A stretch of 64,000 nt of DNA from CAWCGU01 sp963838095 (lineage in GTDB: Bacteria > Actinomycetota > Thermoleophilia > Solirubrobacterales > 70-9). The notes under the pieces are model-generated. The model was not told the DNA's origin. It saw only the letters and a program-made list of their open reading frames with translations, and searched no databases. Below, in pieces: positions 27,685 to 38,522 of the stretch (positions are counted from its first letter, which is position 1; each line of letters opens with the position of its first letter). The position numbers and the translations under genes are program-made. The DNA is taken from assembly GCA_963838095.1 (NCBI GenBank), contig CAWIPO010000006.1, positions 1-64,000 on the forward strand, given 5' to 3'.

Positions 27685-29833
27685 TCAGGGTAACGAAAGT
27701 TGCGTTTCCTGCACGACCGGCTCCGGAATACCGGTGGTGAGCGAGCGCGCAGCCGCGAGCGTCGCCAGCGTCGCGAGATAGAAGCTCTCGACGTCAGGAG
27801 CCTCGGCCTCGCCGCGGAGGATCTGGGCGATCAGCTTGAACTGGGCGTCGAAGCCCTTGTCCTGGCGACCGCCTCGGCGCCGGCGCCGGGCCGATCGCCA
27901 CACCGTCGAGGTGCGGAAGTCGTCGATCACCGCGTGCGCACCCGGCGAGCTGGTCTCGAATCTCTCCTTGCCGGCGCTCGTCGGTGCGTCGGCCGCGTAG
28001 TGCACCGACCCCACGCTCCCATCCCCGAACGCGATCTGAATGCTGAAGTTGTCCGTCGACTCCACGGGCAGCTGATCGCTCGATGGGAAGCCGCGTGCAG
28101 TGGCGGTGAGCGGATCCGACCCGGCCTGGTCGCAGAGGAAGTCGACGAAATGGCACCCCTCGCCCTTCAGCCTGCCCCCGCCCTGGAGCGGATCGTTGGT
28201 CCAGTGCTCCGGCGGCAGGGGCCCGGCGTTCACCCGGTAGGACATCAGTCGTGGCCCCGGAAGCTCGCGGGTGTCCTGGGCGAGCGGCGAATGGCGGCGG
28301 TTGAATCCGACGATCAGGCCTGCGCCGCTCTCCAGCTGCGCGTCCTGGACCTTTCTCAGTCCCTCCCAGTCGAGCGCCAGCGGCTTCTCCACGTAGACGA
28401 GCTTCCCCGCCCGGAGGGCCTGCGCGGCGAGGGCGGCATGCGAATCGTGACGCGTGGCGATCACGATCAGGTCCACCTCGTCGCTCTCGATCACCTCCGC
28501 AGGATCTGAGACCGCGGCGGAAAAGCCGAAGCGGCGCTCGGCGCCGGCCGCGGACAGCCCCGCCGCCGAGGCGACTAGACCCGGCGCGACGCCGGCGCGA
28601 ACCAGGCCCGGGATCAGCGTGGAGGTCGCAAAGCTGCCGGCTCCGATCAGGCCGAACCGCGGCTGCTTGGAGGCGGGACGCGAGCGCATCGCCTTGACGG
28701 AGGCACGATCGGGCTCTCGAGTCGGTGGCGTCGGTCTCCCCGTAGTCCAGCGCCACAGCGAGCGGGCGCTGCTCGAGGAGCAGCTCGAATGCGCTCTCGG
28801 CCTCTGCGAGCGGAAAGCGGTGGGTGACCAGGTCGGAGGGCCGCAGCCGCCCTTCGGCGACGAGGCTGAGGAAGGCCTCCATGTTCCGCTGCTCGGTCCA
28901 GCGCACGAAGCCGATCGGGTAGTCCCGGCCGTGCAGCTCGTAGGAGGGGTCATACCGGCCGGGCCCGTAGGAGCGCGAGAGGCGGAGCTGCAGCTCCTTG
29001 TCGTAGAACGGCTTGCGCGGCAGGTCCATGTAGACGTCGCCGACGACGACGACTGTGCCGCGGTCGCGGACCAGTTGCGCCGCCAACTCGACCGGGTCGC
29101 TGCTCGCGGACGACGCACAGATCAGCGCAGCATCGGCGCTGTCGCTCCAGCGTGACTCGTCGTCGAGCTCCCCGCGCGCTCTCGCTTCGGCCCCCGCATC
29201 GGACGCGAGCTGCAGCCGTTCGTCGTCAAGGTCGGTGGCGATCACGCGACAGCCCGCCGCCCTCGCGATCCTGACCGCAAGCTGGCCGATCAGCCCCAGT
29301 CCGATCACGGCCACGGTGCCACCGAGCTCAGCCTCGCCGAGACGAAAGCCGTTGAGTGCGATCGAGCCCAGGGTCGCGAAGGCGGCCTCCCCGCTCGTCA
29401 CCCCCTCCGGAACCCGCGCGCACAAAAGCGATGGAACGACGTCGACCTCCGCGTGGCTGGCGAAGCCTGCGCCGCCGACCGCCACCCGGTCCCCCGGGCT
29501 GAGCCCGCGCACGCCCTCACCGAGGGCGATCACCTCACCGGCCGCGCTGTACCCGAGCGGCCCGAGCTGATCGAGGCGCTCTCGCACCAGCGACACCGTC
29601 GAGCGGACCCCCTCGCTGCGTGCCTTCTCGAGCACCTGCCTCGCCTGGTCCGGGCGCGCGCGGGCCTTCGCGATCAGGCCCTTGCTCGCAATCTCCAGCG
29701 TTGCGCGCTCGGTACCGGAACTGATCACCGAAGCCTGGAGGCGAACCGCCACCGTTCCCGGCCCGGGCCGCGGATCGGGAACCTCGACCAACTCCAAGCG
29801 GCCATCCCGCAGCCGCCGGGCTACCTGAAGCAT
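27685..29833 (-). CDS. Bi-domain oxidoreductase: Zn-alcohol-dehydrogenase-like plus Gfo/Idh/MocA (frameshift)
   Basis: Start ATG 29833 (MLQVARRLRDGRLELVEVPDP), with GGTGAG about 7 bases before it. The N-terminal 380 residues are an MDR fold: SSGTERATLE, AAGEVIALGEGV, NAD-binding VAVIGLGLIGQLAVRIA. The C-terminal 330 residues are a Gfo/Idh/MocA oxidoreductase: RFGLIGAGSFATSTLIPGL, VYVEKPLALDWEGL, GFNRRHSPLA. A one-base shift near 28675 falls at the domain junction (GDALAS then KQPRFG). Fused proteins of this type occur in many exopolysaccharide loci, so I read it as one protein. The sugar substrate is unknown. Confidence 0.85.
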
Positions 29834-29856
29834 CTCGCACTCACCTCGCCGCACCT

Positions 29857-30627
29857 TCAGCCCCCAAACCCGAGCCGTCGCCTGACCACGTGGCTGAACA
29901 GAATCCTGAGGAAGTTCGTGTTCCCGACCAGGTAGCGTCGCCACATCCGACGCGGCTCGAGGGCGAGCCGGTGAAGCCACTCGAGCCCGGCGCGCTGCAT
30001 CCACCGTGGTGCGCGGGGATAGCGGCCCGCGATCACGTCGATCGATCCCCCCACCCCCATCGCAAAGCCGACGTCGAGCCGCTCCCAGTTGCGATCGAGC
30101 CAGAACTCCTTGTGCGGCGAGCCCATCGCGAGAAACAGCATGTCCGGCTTCGCCGCATTGATCCGCTCCACGACCTCGTCCTCGCGCTGGGGAGCGAAGT
30201 AACCGTGCTGTGTCCCCGCTACGACCAAACCCGGATATCGCTCGGAAATCCGTGCCGACGCCCGGTGCAGGACAGCGGTGCTGGCCCCAAGGATGTAGAT
30301 CCGAAGGCCCCGGTCGGAGGCCACTTGCATCAGCGCCTCCATCAGGTCCGTGCCGTTGACCCGGCCCGGGATCGGGTCGCCCAACAGCTTCGACGCCCAC
30401 ACGATCGGGACCCCGTCGGCGCTCACAATCTCCGCGCGCCCAAGCGCGTCGGCCAGCTCGGGGTTCTTCTCACACAACACCACCTTGCTGGCGTTGACGG
30501 AAACCTGGCGGCCACCGCCGTTGTCGATCAGCGACAGGCAGCTTGCGACCGTTTCGCGAAGGCTCATCGCATCCACGGGGCAGCCGAGGACGTCAACGCG
30601 CGGGGGATCTGACACGGGGCGCATCAT
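29857..30627 (-). CDS. WecG/TagA/CpsF family glycosyltransferase (GT26)
   Basis: 256 residues from ATG 30627. Family motifs: SVNASKVVLCEKNPEL, ADGVPIVWASKLLG, PGRVNGTDLMEALM, HGYFAP, LFLAMGSPHKEFWLDRN and VGGSIDVIAGRYPRAPRWMQRAGLEWLHRL. This family adds N-acetylmannosaminuronic acid or a similar sugar to a lipid-linked intermediate. Its start is only 20 bases from the divergent gene at 30648. The bi-domain oxidoreductase begins 23 bases downstream. Confidence 0.93.
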   Translation of the reverse strand: MMRPVSDPPRVDVLGCPVDAMSLRETVASCLSLIDNGGGRQVSVNASKVVLCEKNPELADALGRAEIVSADGVPIVWASKLLGDPIPGRVNGTDLMEALMQVASDRGLRIYILGASTAVLHRASARISERYPGLVVAGTQHGYFAPQREDEVVERINAAKPDMLFLAMGSPHKEFWLDRNWERLDVGFAMGVGGSIDVIAGRYPRAPRWMQRAGLEWLHRLALEPRRMWRRYLVGNTNFLRILFSHVVRRRLGFGG

Positions 30628-30647
30628 GCTATGCCGTTGATCAGGGT

Positions 30648-31812
30648 ATGCCTCCGGGACTGGAACCGACACGCGTGCTTGCACGGCTCGAGCGCTGGGG
30701 CGCAGAGCGTGGCTGGGTGGGACCGGACCCGTATGAGGGGCTGAGTACGCCCGCTGGGCCGGATGGCGCGCGGGCGTCTGCCCCGGCAGGCGGTGGTGCA
30801 GGCGTACAAATGCTCCCCCTTTCGGCCGCCGTGGCCGCTGCGGACGCGTCCCGCACCGAACTCGAAGGCTCTCGCGCTGGCACTGTCGGGCTACTGCACG
30901 GGGGCGGGCCGCGAGCTTGCGGGTGCCGACAGGTTGCTCGAACGCCTTCCCGCGATGATCGAGCGGCTGAACCTCGGCGGGCAAGACGCCGCCTGGGGCT
31001 ATCACTTCGATGCCCAGACGCGGCACCTCTTCTACTCGCGCGAGACGCCCAACGCGGTCGCAACCTGCTTCGTAACCGATGCGCTCTTCGACCTCTTTGC
31101 GGCGACCGGCAGCGACTCCGCGGCCGGGCTCGGGCTGCGCGCGCGTCCGTTTCTGATTTCGCTGTTGCGGACGGATTCTGCGGGGAGGCCATTCTTCGCC
31201 TACGTGCGGGCAGGTTCGGAACTGATCCACAATGCGAACGTGATGGTGGCGGGAACTCTGGCGCGGATGCACGCGCTCGAACCGGACGATGGGGCGGCCG
31301 AACGCGCTCGCGAGGCCACCGCGACGACGCTGGCGATGCAGCCCGACAGCGCAATCTGGCCCTACGGAGATCGCCAGGATCTGGCCTGGGCCGATAACTT
31401 CCACACCGCGTACATCATCGAGGGACTGGCGCGGACCGAGAGCGTGCTCGGGGTCGGCGGCCCGCAGCGGGCATCGGCCCAGGAAGCCTGGCAACGGCGC
31501 TTCTTCGGCCCGAGCGCCGAGGCCCGGTTCTACCCGGATCGCGACTACCCGCTGGAGGCGCACTCCTACGCCTCGGCGATCGACTGCCTGTGCACGGTCG
31601 CGGACGTCGAGGCGCCCGAGCCGCGCGCCCGGGCGCTCGAGTTCGCGGCGAAGCTGGCACGCTCGGCGATCGAGCAACTGTGGCTCGAAGACGAGGGCCG
31701 TTTCGCCTTCAAGCGCACACCGCGTGGCCTCAACCGGCGCGAGTTCATGCGCTGGACGAACGCCCCGATGTTCAGGGCCCTGTCGCGACTCGAGTCCGCG
31801 AGCGCCGGCTGA
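30648..31812 (+). CDS. Alpha/alpha-barrel (prenyltransferase-fold-like) protein of polysaccharide loci (frameshift)
   Basis: The N-terminus, from ATG 30648 (MPPGLEPTRVLARLERWGAERGW), reads VGPDPYEGLST. An extra C near 30750 shifts the frame to RLPRQAVVQAYKCSPFRPPW, PAPNSKALALALSGYC, then GYHFDAQTRHLFYSRETPNAVATCFV, NFHTAYIIEGLAR and an ending EFMRWTNAPMFRALSRL. Such proteins, often mislabelled as delta-aminolevulinic acid dehydratase or prenyltransferase-like, are frequent in O-antigen clusters. The biochemical role is not established. The stop overlaps the AsnB start by one base (TGATG). Confidence 0.65.
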
Positions 31813-33777
31813 TGTGCGGGATCTGCGGCAGCGTCGGCAGCGCGGACGCGGAGCTCGTGCGACGGATGACGGCCGTCCAGGCCCATCGCGGCCCCGACGG
31901 CGAGGGGCTCGAGCTCTTCCCGTCCTCGAACGGCGGAGCTCCCGCGGCGCTGGGCCACCGGCGGCTCAGCATCATCGACCCCAGCGAGCGCGGCGCGCAG
32001 CCGATGTCCTACGCCGGCGGGCGCTACTGGATCACCTACAACGGCGAGCTCTACAACTTCAGGGCGCTGCGGGCCGAGCTCGAGGCCGGCGGGGACACGT
32101 TCGCCTCCGACTGCGACACCGAGGTGCTGCTGGCGATGTACGCGCGGCACGGCGCGCGGGATGCTCGAGCGGCTGAACGGGATCTTCGCCTTCGCGATCT
32201 GGGACACCGAGCGCGGCGAGCTGTTCATCGCCCGCGACCGGCTCGGCGTGAAGCCGCTCTACTACGCGTGGCACGACGGGACGTTGCATTTCGCGTCCGA
32301 GGCAAGGCGCTGCTGCGCGGCGACTCGGGCCGCCGTCGCATGCGCGTCGAGCGCTGTCGCGAGTACCTGACGTTCCTCTGGGTGCCGGACCCGACACCAT
32401 GTTCGAGGGCGTCCGGAAGCTGCCCCCGGGCACTGCGCGATCGTTCGCGACGGCGAGCCTGCGATCCGGCGAGTACTGGGACATGGGCTACCGGTCCGAA
32501 GCGCGGCGGCGAGGCGGAGTGGGCCGAGACGCCTGCGCGAAGCCGGTCGACGCCGCCGTACGGCGGCAGATGGTCTCCGACGTGCCGCTCGGTGCCTTCC
32601 TCAGCGGCGGGGTCGACTCGAGCGGCGATCGTGGCGGCGATGAGCCGGGCCACAGGCGAGGTGACCTACCTACACGATCGGCTTCGCCCGCCGAGGACCT
32701 CGCGCACGAGATCACCCCCGACGACCTCGCTACGCGCGCCGGGTCGCCGAGCGAGTCTCGGGGTCGACTACAACGAGCGCGATGCTCGAGCCCGGACGTG
32801 GTCGACCTGCTGCCGCAAGCTGGTCTGGCACCTCGACGAGCCGATCGCCGACCCGGCGGCGATCACCACGCTACCTGATCTGCGCCGCGGCCCGCGAGCG
32901 GCTGACGGTGATCCTCGAGCGGCATGGGCGGCGACGAGGTCTTCGCCGGCTACCCGCGCCACCTGGCTGCGCAGCTGACGCGACACGCCGGATCTGATCC
33001 CGCGCCGCGCTCCGCTCGGCGCCTGCGCGGGCGCTCGAGCCGCGGCTGACGATGGGCCGCCCGGGCGCATGCGCGGGCCGCGCCGCAACGCGATGAAGGT
33101 GCTGCGCGGCATCGACCATGCCCGGGATCGACCGCTACCTGACCTACTCCGCCTACTACCGCCCGCGACGAGATGCCGAGCCTGCTCACGCCCGGAGGCA
33201 GCCGCGCTGGCGCGCGCCACGACCCGTTCGCGCGCCACCGCGAGCACGCGCTCGCAGTCGGCGGACGAGCGACTGGCTGAACCAGCTCCTCTACGTCGAC
33301 ATGAAGACCTTCCTGCCGTGCCTCAACCTCGCCTACACCGACAAGATGAGCATGGCGGCGTCGACCGAGGTGCGGGTGCCGCTGCTCGACGACGAGGTGA
33401 TCGCGCTCGCCGGCCGGATTCCGCCGCAGCTCAAGCTCCACCGGCTGAACGCGCAAGTACGTGCTCAAGCAGGCGATGGAGGGCGTGCTTCCGCGACGAG
33501 GTGATCTGAGCGGCCCAAGGCGGGGTTCGGCGCGCCGATCCGCTCCTGGCTGCGTCGGCGACCTGAGGCCGATGGTCGACGACCTGCTCTCGCCCGGAGG
33601 CGGTCGCGCGCGCGCGGGCTGTTCGACCCGACGGAGGTGCAGCGCGCTGCATCGCGCGACAACGAGCCCGGCGCCGCGGACAACGCGCTGCGGGTCTGGG
33701 CGCTGCTGGTGCTCGAGCTGTGGCAGCGCACGTTCATCGACGGCGAGCCAGGCGCGGTCCCCGCGATCGCCAGCAAC
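31812..33777 (+). CDS. AsnB-type glutamine amidotransferase (many frameshifts)
   Basis: Class II asparagine-synthetase family. The Cys nucleophile is at position 2 (MCGICGS), followed by HRGPDGEGLE, GHRRLSIID, TYNGELYNF, and in successive frames MLERLNGIFAFAIWD, RDRLGVKPLYY, EYLTFLWVPDP, MFEGVRKLPPG. The synthetase domain shows SDVPLGAFLSGGVDSS (ATP pyrophosphatase loop), KLVWHLDEPIADPAAI and KMSMAASTEVRVPLLDDEV. At least ten one-base shifts occur between 32160 and 33650. The protein sequence is intact piecewise, so base errors are the likely cause. In polysaccharide loci these enzymes amidate uronic acids or related sugars. The 3' end is uncertain. Confidence 0.85.
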
Positions 33778-34696
33778 GGCACAGGAACGCCGTCGACCGA
33801 CGTCGAGCACGGAGAGCCGCCGGCCGTTCTGGTCCGAGTACCAGCCCGGCTTCCGCTTCACCGACGAGCGGCCGGGCACGCCGGAGTTCTTCGCCGCGGT
33901 CGAGCGAGCACCGCTACTCGCTCGAGCCGCACATCCCCGAGGTCGTGCCGTTCGCGCGCTGGGCCGGCCGCGACGTGCTCGAGGTCGGCTGCGGCGATCG
34001 CCACCGACGGCGCTCCGGTTCGCCCGCGCCGGCGCTCGCTACACCGGCGTCGACCAGAGCGACCGACGGCGCTCGAGCTGGCCGGCGAGCGCTTCGAGCT
34101 CGAGGGGCTCGAGGCGACGCTTCGCCAGCACGACCTCGGCGACCGAGCTGCCGTTCGACGACGCCTCGTTCGACCTCGTCTACTCGCACGGCGTCATCCA
34201 CCACATCCCCGACACCGAGGGCGTCGTGTCGCCGAGTTCGAGCGCGTCCTGCGGCCCGGCGGCACCGCGCTGGTGATGGTCTACCACCGCGACTCGCTCA
34301 ACTACTACGCGTCAGATCATGGGGCTGCGCGGCGCTGGCCGCGCTGACCCTGCTGATCCCCGGCGCCGATCGCGTCTGGTCGTCGCTGCTGGGGGAGAAG
34401 CGGGCAGTCCTCGCCGGGCACCGCGAGCTGCTTCGCGAGCACGGCGGCGCGCTACTCTGACCGACACCGAGCTCTTTCTCTCCAACAACACGGACGGGCC
34501 CGGCAACCCATACTCCCGCGTGTACAGCCGCGCCGAGCTCCGGCGCCTACTGGAAGACTTTGGAACGGTCGAGACGCAGGTGCGCCACCTCAACCTGCGC
34601 CTGTTTCCGGGTGGCGGGCGCCTTTCACGCAGCTCCTTTGGTCGCCGGCTCGAGCGAGTGGTCGGCTGGCACCTCTACGCACGAGCAATCAAGTGA
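33777..34696 (+). CDS. Class I SAM-dependent methyltransferase (frameshifts)
   Basis: Pieces in three frames join to one methyltransferase: FWSEYQPGFRFTDERPGTPEFF, ARWAGRDVLEVGCG (motif I), ARAGARYTGVDQS, ELPFDDASFDLVYSHGVIHHIPDT, FERVLRPGGTALVMVYHRDSLNYY, then TDTELFLSNNTDGPGNPYSR to a stop at 34694. The start codon is not clear (near 33777). Probably O- or C-methylates the glycan or its precursor. The 3' end overlaps the convergent GT4 gene by 8 bases. Confidence 0.75.
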
Positions 34697-35858
34697 GCGG
34701 GACCAGCAACTCCGAGACCGCCACCTCGAACGCCTCGGGACGGTAGGCGGCGAGATAGCGCTCACGCGCCGCCCGGCCAAGCCGCTCACGCAGCTCGGGG
34801 TCCTCGATCAGGCGTCTGATCGCAGCGGCGAGCTCTTCTGGGGAGCCCGGGGGAACGATCAGGCCCTCGATGCCATCACGGGCCGTCTCCGGAATGCCGG
34901 AGGGATCGGGATAGAGGCCCGGCCTACTCGAGCGCATCGCGCCCGAGAGCGGGGCCCCGCGGTCCGTTCCGACTATCGCCAGCCCCGCTGACATAGCCTC
35001 GAGCACGGAGATCGGCTGGCCCTCCGGGTATCGGCTGGGAAGCACAAAGACTTGGGCCCAGGCGAATGCATCGGCCTTCTCCGATCCGGCCAGCACTCCT
35101 TCCCAGCTGACTTGGGGACCGAGTGCGGCGATCCCGGGCAGTCGGTGTTGGAGCACGTCCGCGATTTCGGGTTCCGCCTCTCCGGCGAGCCTGACCTCGA
35201 TTCCCTCACCTTCGTCGCCGAGCAGCTCCAATGCATCGAGAAGGTCGAACAGGCCCTTCTCGGGCAACAGGTTCGATAGATAGAGAACGCGCAGGGCGTG
35301 CCCGGTGCTGTCCGGGGCATCCGCGTCCGCGCCGAAGTCCTCGCTCGTGTTTGGGAGCACCTTCACTCGGTCGGGTTCGAGCAAACCGTCGAAAAGGCTG
35401 CTGTGCACCGAGGTCAGCACCCATGCCTCATCCACTCGTCTCATGGTCGCTCGGATCAGCGCTCGCATCCCCCGCCGAGAACCCGCATAGAAGCCACGAA
35501 ACGATCCCCCGTGCATGTGGACGATGACGCGGCGGCGCGAAAGCGCAGCAAGCCAGATGAATACCGCGTCGCGAAGGAATCCCCATCGCACCTGAGAGAG
35601 CGGTAGGTAGACGGCGGCTCCTCGATTCCGGGCGATCAGGGCCAACAGCCGGGCGGCATGCTCGATGCCCAAACCGAGATTTCGCAAGTCGAAGCGCCCG
35701 CTGGTGACCACCGGGCGCGGATCGCGGGTGTCGAGGTGCGCGGCGAGTCGCCCGAGCCGGGATACGGCGGCAATCACGTGCCCGGTCATGAAGGCCCCAC
35801 CCTGCACCGGTGGCGGCGTCGGGCCGACGACGATCAGATCCTCGCCCTGCTTGAGCAC
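34689..35858 (-). CDS. GT4 family glycosyltransferase
   Basis: 389 residues, uninterrupted. GT-B fold: N-terminal VVGPTPPPVQGGAFMTGHV, VPLxQ-type segment LPLSQVRWGFLRDAVFIW, VIVHMHGGSF. The C-terminal donor site has LYLSNLLPEKGLFDLLDAL, FVLPSRYPEGQPISVLEAMSAG and GLIVPPGSPEELAAAI. It is a close relative of the gene at 55832-56962 (shared VGPTPPP, RWGFLRDAVFI, SNLLPEKG). Frames here are clean although both neighbours are shifted. Confidence 0.9.
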   Translation of the reverse strand: MLKQGEDLIVVGPTPPPVQGGAFMTGHVIAAVSRLGRLAAHLDTRDPRPVVTSGRFDLRNLGLGIEHAARLLALIARNRGAAVYLPLSQVRWGFLRDAVFIWLAALSRRRVIVHMHGGSFRGFYAGSRRGMRALIRATMRRVDEAWVLTSVHSSLFDGLLEPDRVKVLPNTSEDFGADADAPDSTGHALRVLYLSNLLPEKGLFDLLDALELLGDEGEGIEVRLAGEAEPEIADVLQHRLPGIAALGPQVSWEGVLAGSEKADAFAWAQVFVLPSRYPEGQPISVLEAMSAGLAIVGTDRGAPLSGAMRSSRPGLYPDPSGIPETARDGIEGLIVPPGSPEELAAAIRRLIEDPELRERLGRAARERYLAAYRPEAFEVAVSELLVPLT

Positions 35859-35947
35859 GCCGCAACCGTAGCGGCCGTCATCAAGCCGACTTGGAAATGC
35901 CGCGAACGCTGGATACCTCCCTATGATCCGCGGCCGTCCAAACTCTG

Positions 35948-36917
35948 ATGCGCTATCTCGTCACAGGCTGCGCGGGCTTCATCGGCTCGAATCTGACCGA
36001 GGCGCTGCTCGACGCGGCGACGAGGTGATCGGGGTCGATTGCTTCAACGACAACTATGGCCGGCGGCAGAAGCTCCACAACCTCGAGGGGCCACGGACTG
36101 GGACGGCGTTCGACTTCGTCCCGATCGACCTCGCCCGCGGCGACGTCCACGACCTGGTGTCGGAGGTCGACGCGATCTTTCACCTCGCTGCCGAGCCTGG
36201 CGTGCGGGCGAGCTGGGGCGGCCGGTTCGAGACGTACGTGCGCAACAACATCCTGGCCACACAGGAGCTGCTCGAGGCGGCGAAGGACGCCGGAGAAGCG
36301 GTTCGTGTTCGCTTCCTCTTCCTCGGTCTACGGGCAGGCCGAGCGCTTCCCCACGCCGGAGGCCGTGCTCCCCCAGCCCTTCTCGCCCTACGGCGTGACC
36401 AAGCTGGCGGCCGAGCACCTGTGCCGATGTACCACGGCAACCACGGAGTGGACGCCGTGATCCTGCGCTACTTCTCCGCCTACGGACCGCGCCAGCGGCC
36501 CGGACATGGCGTTCCACGCCTTCTGCCGCGCGGCCCTCGAAGGCGAGCCGGTGACGGTCTTCGGCGACGGACTGCAGACGCGTGACTTCACATACGTCGG
36601 AGACGTCGTCACGGCACTCGTCTCGCCGCCGAGGCGCCAGGTATGGAAGGCGCTCGTGCAACGTCGGGGGCGGCGCACAGGTGCATCTGAATCAGGCGAT
36701 TGAGATCATCGCTGACCTCTCGGGGCATCAACCGGAGGTGCATCGCATCGAGCGCAGCAGCGGTGACGTTCAGGACACGTGCGCGGACACCGCCAAGATT
36801 CGCGAAGCACTCTCGTTCGTGCCGCGTACGACCCTGCAGGACGGGCTGGCCTCCGAGTTCGAGTGGATGCGCGAGTCGCTCGGCCGCGATTCGGCTCTCG
36901 GTCCGATTCGGACCTAG
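35948..36917 (+). CDS. NAD-dependent nucleotide-sugar epimerase/dehydratase (frameshifts)
   Basis: Extended SDR. ATG 35948 starts MRYLVTGCAGFIGSNLTEALLD (NAD motif GxxGFIG), then GVDCFNDNYG, IFHLAAEPGVRASWGG, FASSSSVYGQAE, SPYGVTKLAAEHLC (catalytic Y-x3-K), VILRYFSAYGPRQRP, FGDGLQTRDFTYVGDVV, and the C-terminus QDTCADTAKIREALSFVP. Shifts are near 36017, 36295, 36421, 36505 and 36640-36680. The motifs fit UDP-glucose/UDP-glucuronate 4-epimerase relatives; exact specificity is open. It overlaps the convergent ligase gene by 4 bases. Confidence 0.82.
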
Positions 36918-38445
36918 GCCGCGCTCGGCGATATGGGGGTTTTGCGCCGGGACACCACCAGCGCCACCGCCGCGATCGCCCAGACCACGCACCCGATCTG
37001 GTAGTAGTCGAGGACGTTGTCGGTGAGCGCCACGACCAGGTAGAAGACCAGCGCTCCGACGGCAGCCTCGGGCATCGCCCGCGACACGGTCCCGACCGGC
37101 GCGTTGCGCGCCAGTTGCGTGAGCCCGACGAGCAGAGCCAGGAAGGCCGTGCTGAAGAGAACGAAGCCCAAGGGACCGGTTTCGTAAAAGAGCCTCACCA
37201 CCTCGGAGTGCATCTGCAAGACGCCAACTTCTACACCGGACTCGCGCAGGGCGCTCTGCTCGGTGTAGTAGGCGTTCAATCCCCGCCCGAGGACGAAGTC
37301 TCTTCCCTCCATCCTTCCGAGCGCCTGCTCCCACAGGACCTCTCGGCCGGAGAAGCTGATGAAGTCCGGTAGGTCCGCAGGGGAGGAGGTGAAGGCGTCG
37401 CCGAGAGCCGATGCCGAGCTTTGCGATTCCACTGTGACGTTGCGCTCTGCCAGAGGCGGGAAGCCCAGCACCAGTGCTGCCGCCGCCAGGATGCCGAGTG
37501 GGGCAAGCAGCCGGCGGCGTCCGCCCACGGCGATCATCGCGGTGATCGCCACCCCGGCAGCGCCGACGGCGATCCAGACAACCGTCAGCGGAACCTGCAC
37601 CAGCGCCAGCACGGCCCCCGCCCAGCTCCCGCGGTGATAGCCGTGCTCGGCGAGGGCGAGGAAGAGGACGCCGCTGATGCCCGCGAAGAAGGCGAAGATG
37701 CCCCAGCCCGCCCAGCCGAACCATGCGCGACGTCTCCTGACTCGTCGGTTGGGAGGAAGTCCCGATCCAGACCGCCGATCGCACCGAACAGCGTTGCCGC
37801 GATCAGAGAGCCTCCGATCACCAGTGCGAAACGCCGAACCAGCTCACCGGCATCCAGAGCGCGAGCGTTCGCTAGCACCACGGCACCCACCAGCGGCGGG
37901 AGGGCGAGCTTCGTGGCCGCACGCAGCCCGTCCATCCGGTCGGGTGCCCAGACGATCGTCAAGGTCACCCACACGAGCGCCAGCACGTAGACGAGAACGG
38001 CGATCTGCACCGCCCTCGGCCAGCTTCTCGGAGCAAGACGATGTCGCAACGCCAGAACAGCCAGCGCCATTCCAGCCGAGGCGCCGAGCAGCCGCATTCC
38101 GGAGAGGTTCAGACCGCCAAGTGAGGCGAGGATGTCGTGCTCGCGACCAAAGAGGTACTCGAGCGGCAGCCAGGCAGTTGCGACGATCAGCAACGCCGTT
38201 TCAAACGGAGCGCGGAGGGGCAGCACGATCAGGGCCAGGGCGATGAAGACGCCGGTTGCGAGCTTGGCGTCCTCGACGATCGAGAGGGCGATCGCGATCA
38301 GGAGGCAGGCAATCAGGATCGCGAACCAGGTGGAGCGTTCGACCAGCGGGTTCCATGGTTGCCGGCGGCCGCTCGCAGGCTGGCCGTTGTCGGTGCGTAC
38401 GGTCGCCCCGGAGGGCGCCCTGATGTCAACCGCAGGCTCAGTCAT
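36914..38445 (-). CDS. O-antigen ligase/polymerase (Wzy-like), frameshift
   Basis: About 510 residues once joined. From ATG 38445 (MTEPAVDIRAPSG) the N-terminal part has seven or so membrane segments (WFAILIACLLIAIALSIVED onward). The frame shifts near 37735, after DRDFLPTDES. The correct frame reads WFGWAGWGIFAFFAGISGVL, ALVQVPLTVVWIAVGAAGVA, then the periplasmic loop FSGREVLWEQALGRMEGRD, GRGLNAYYTEQSALRESG, MHSEVVRLFYETGPLGFVLF, typical of Wzy_C. Second such protein in the window. Confidence 0.8.
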
Positions 38446-38507
38446 GCCGCACGAGCCCGGGTCAGTGCCGTCCTCCCTGCCAGTAGCCGCTCCATACCCG
38501 CGGTGGA

Positions 38508-38513
38508 TACCGT
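38508..38513 (+). promoter_or_regulatory. Candidate -10 for the 38523-45874 operon
   Basis: TACCGT, nine bases before the ATG at 38523, in the 77-base gap divergent from the Wzy-like gene. Confidence 0.35.
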
Positions 38514-38522
38514 ACAGAAGCG

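Noticed and set aside
27794..30400. 868-residue minus-strand frame as one protein
   Set aside because: Only the part from ATG 29833 is coding; the upstream third is antisense to nothing real and overlaps the GT26 gene.
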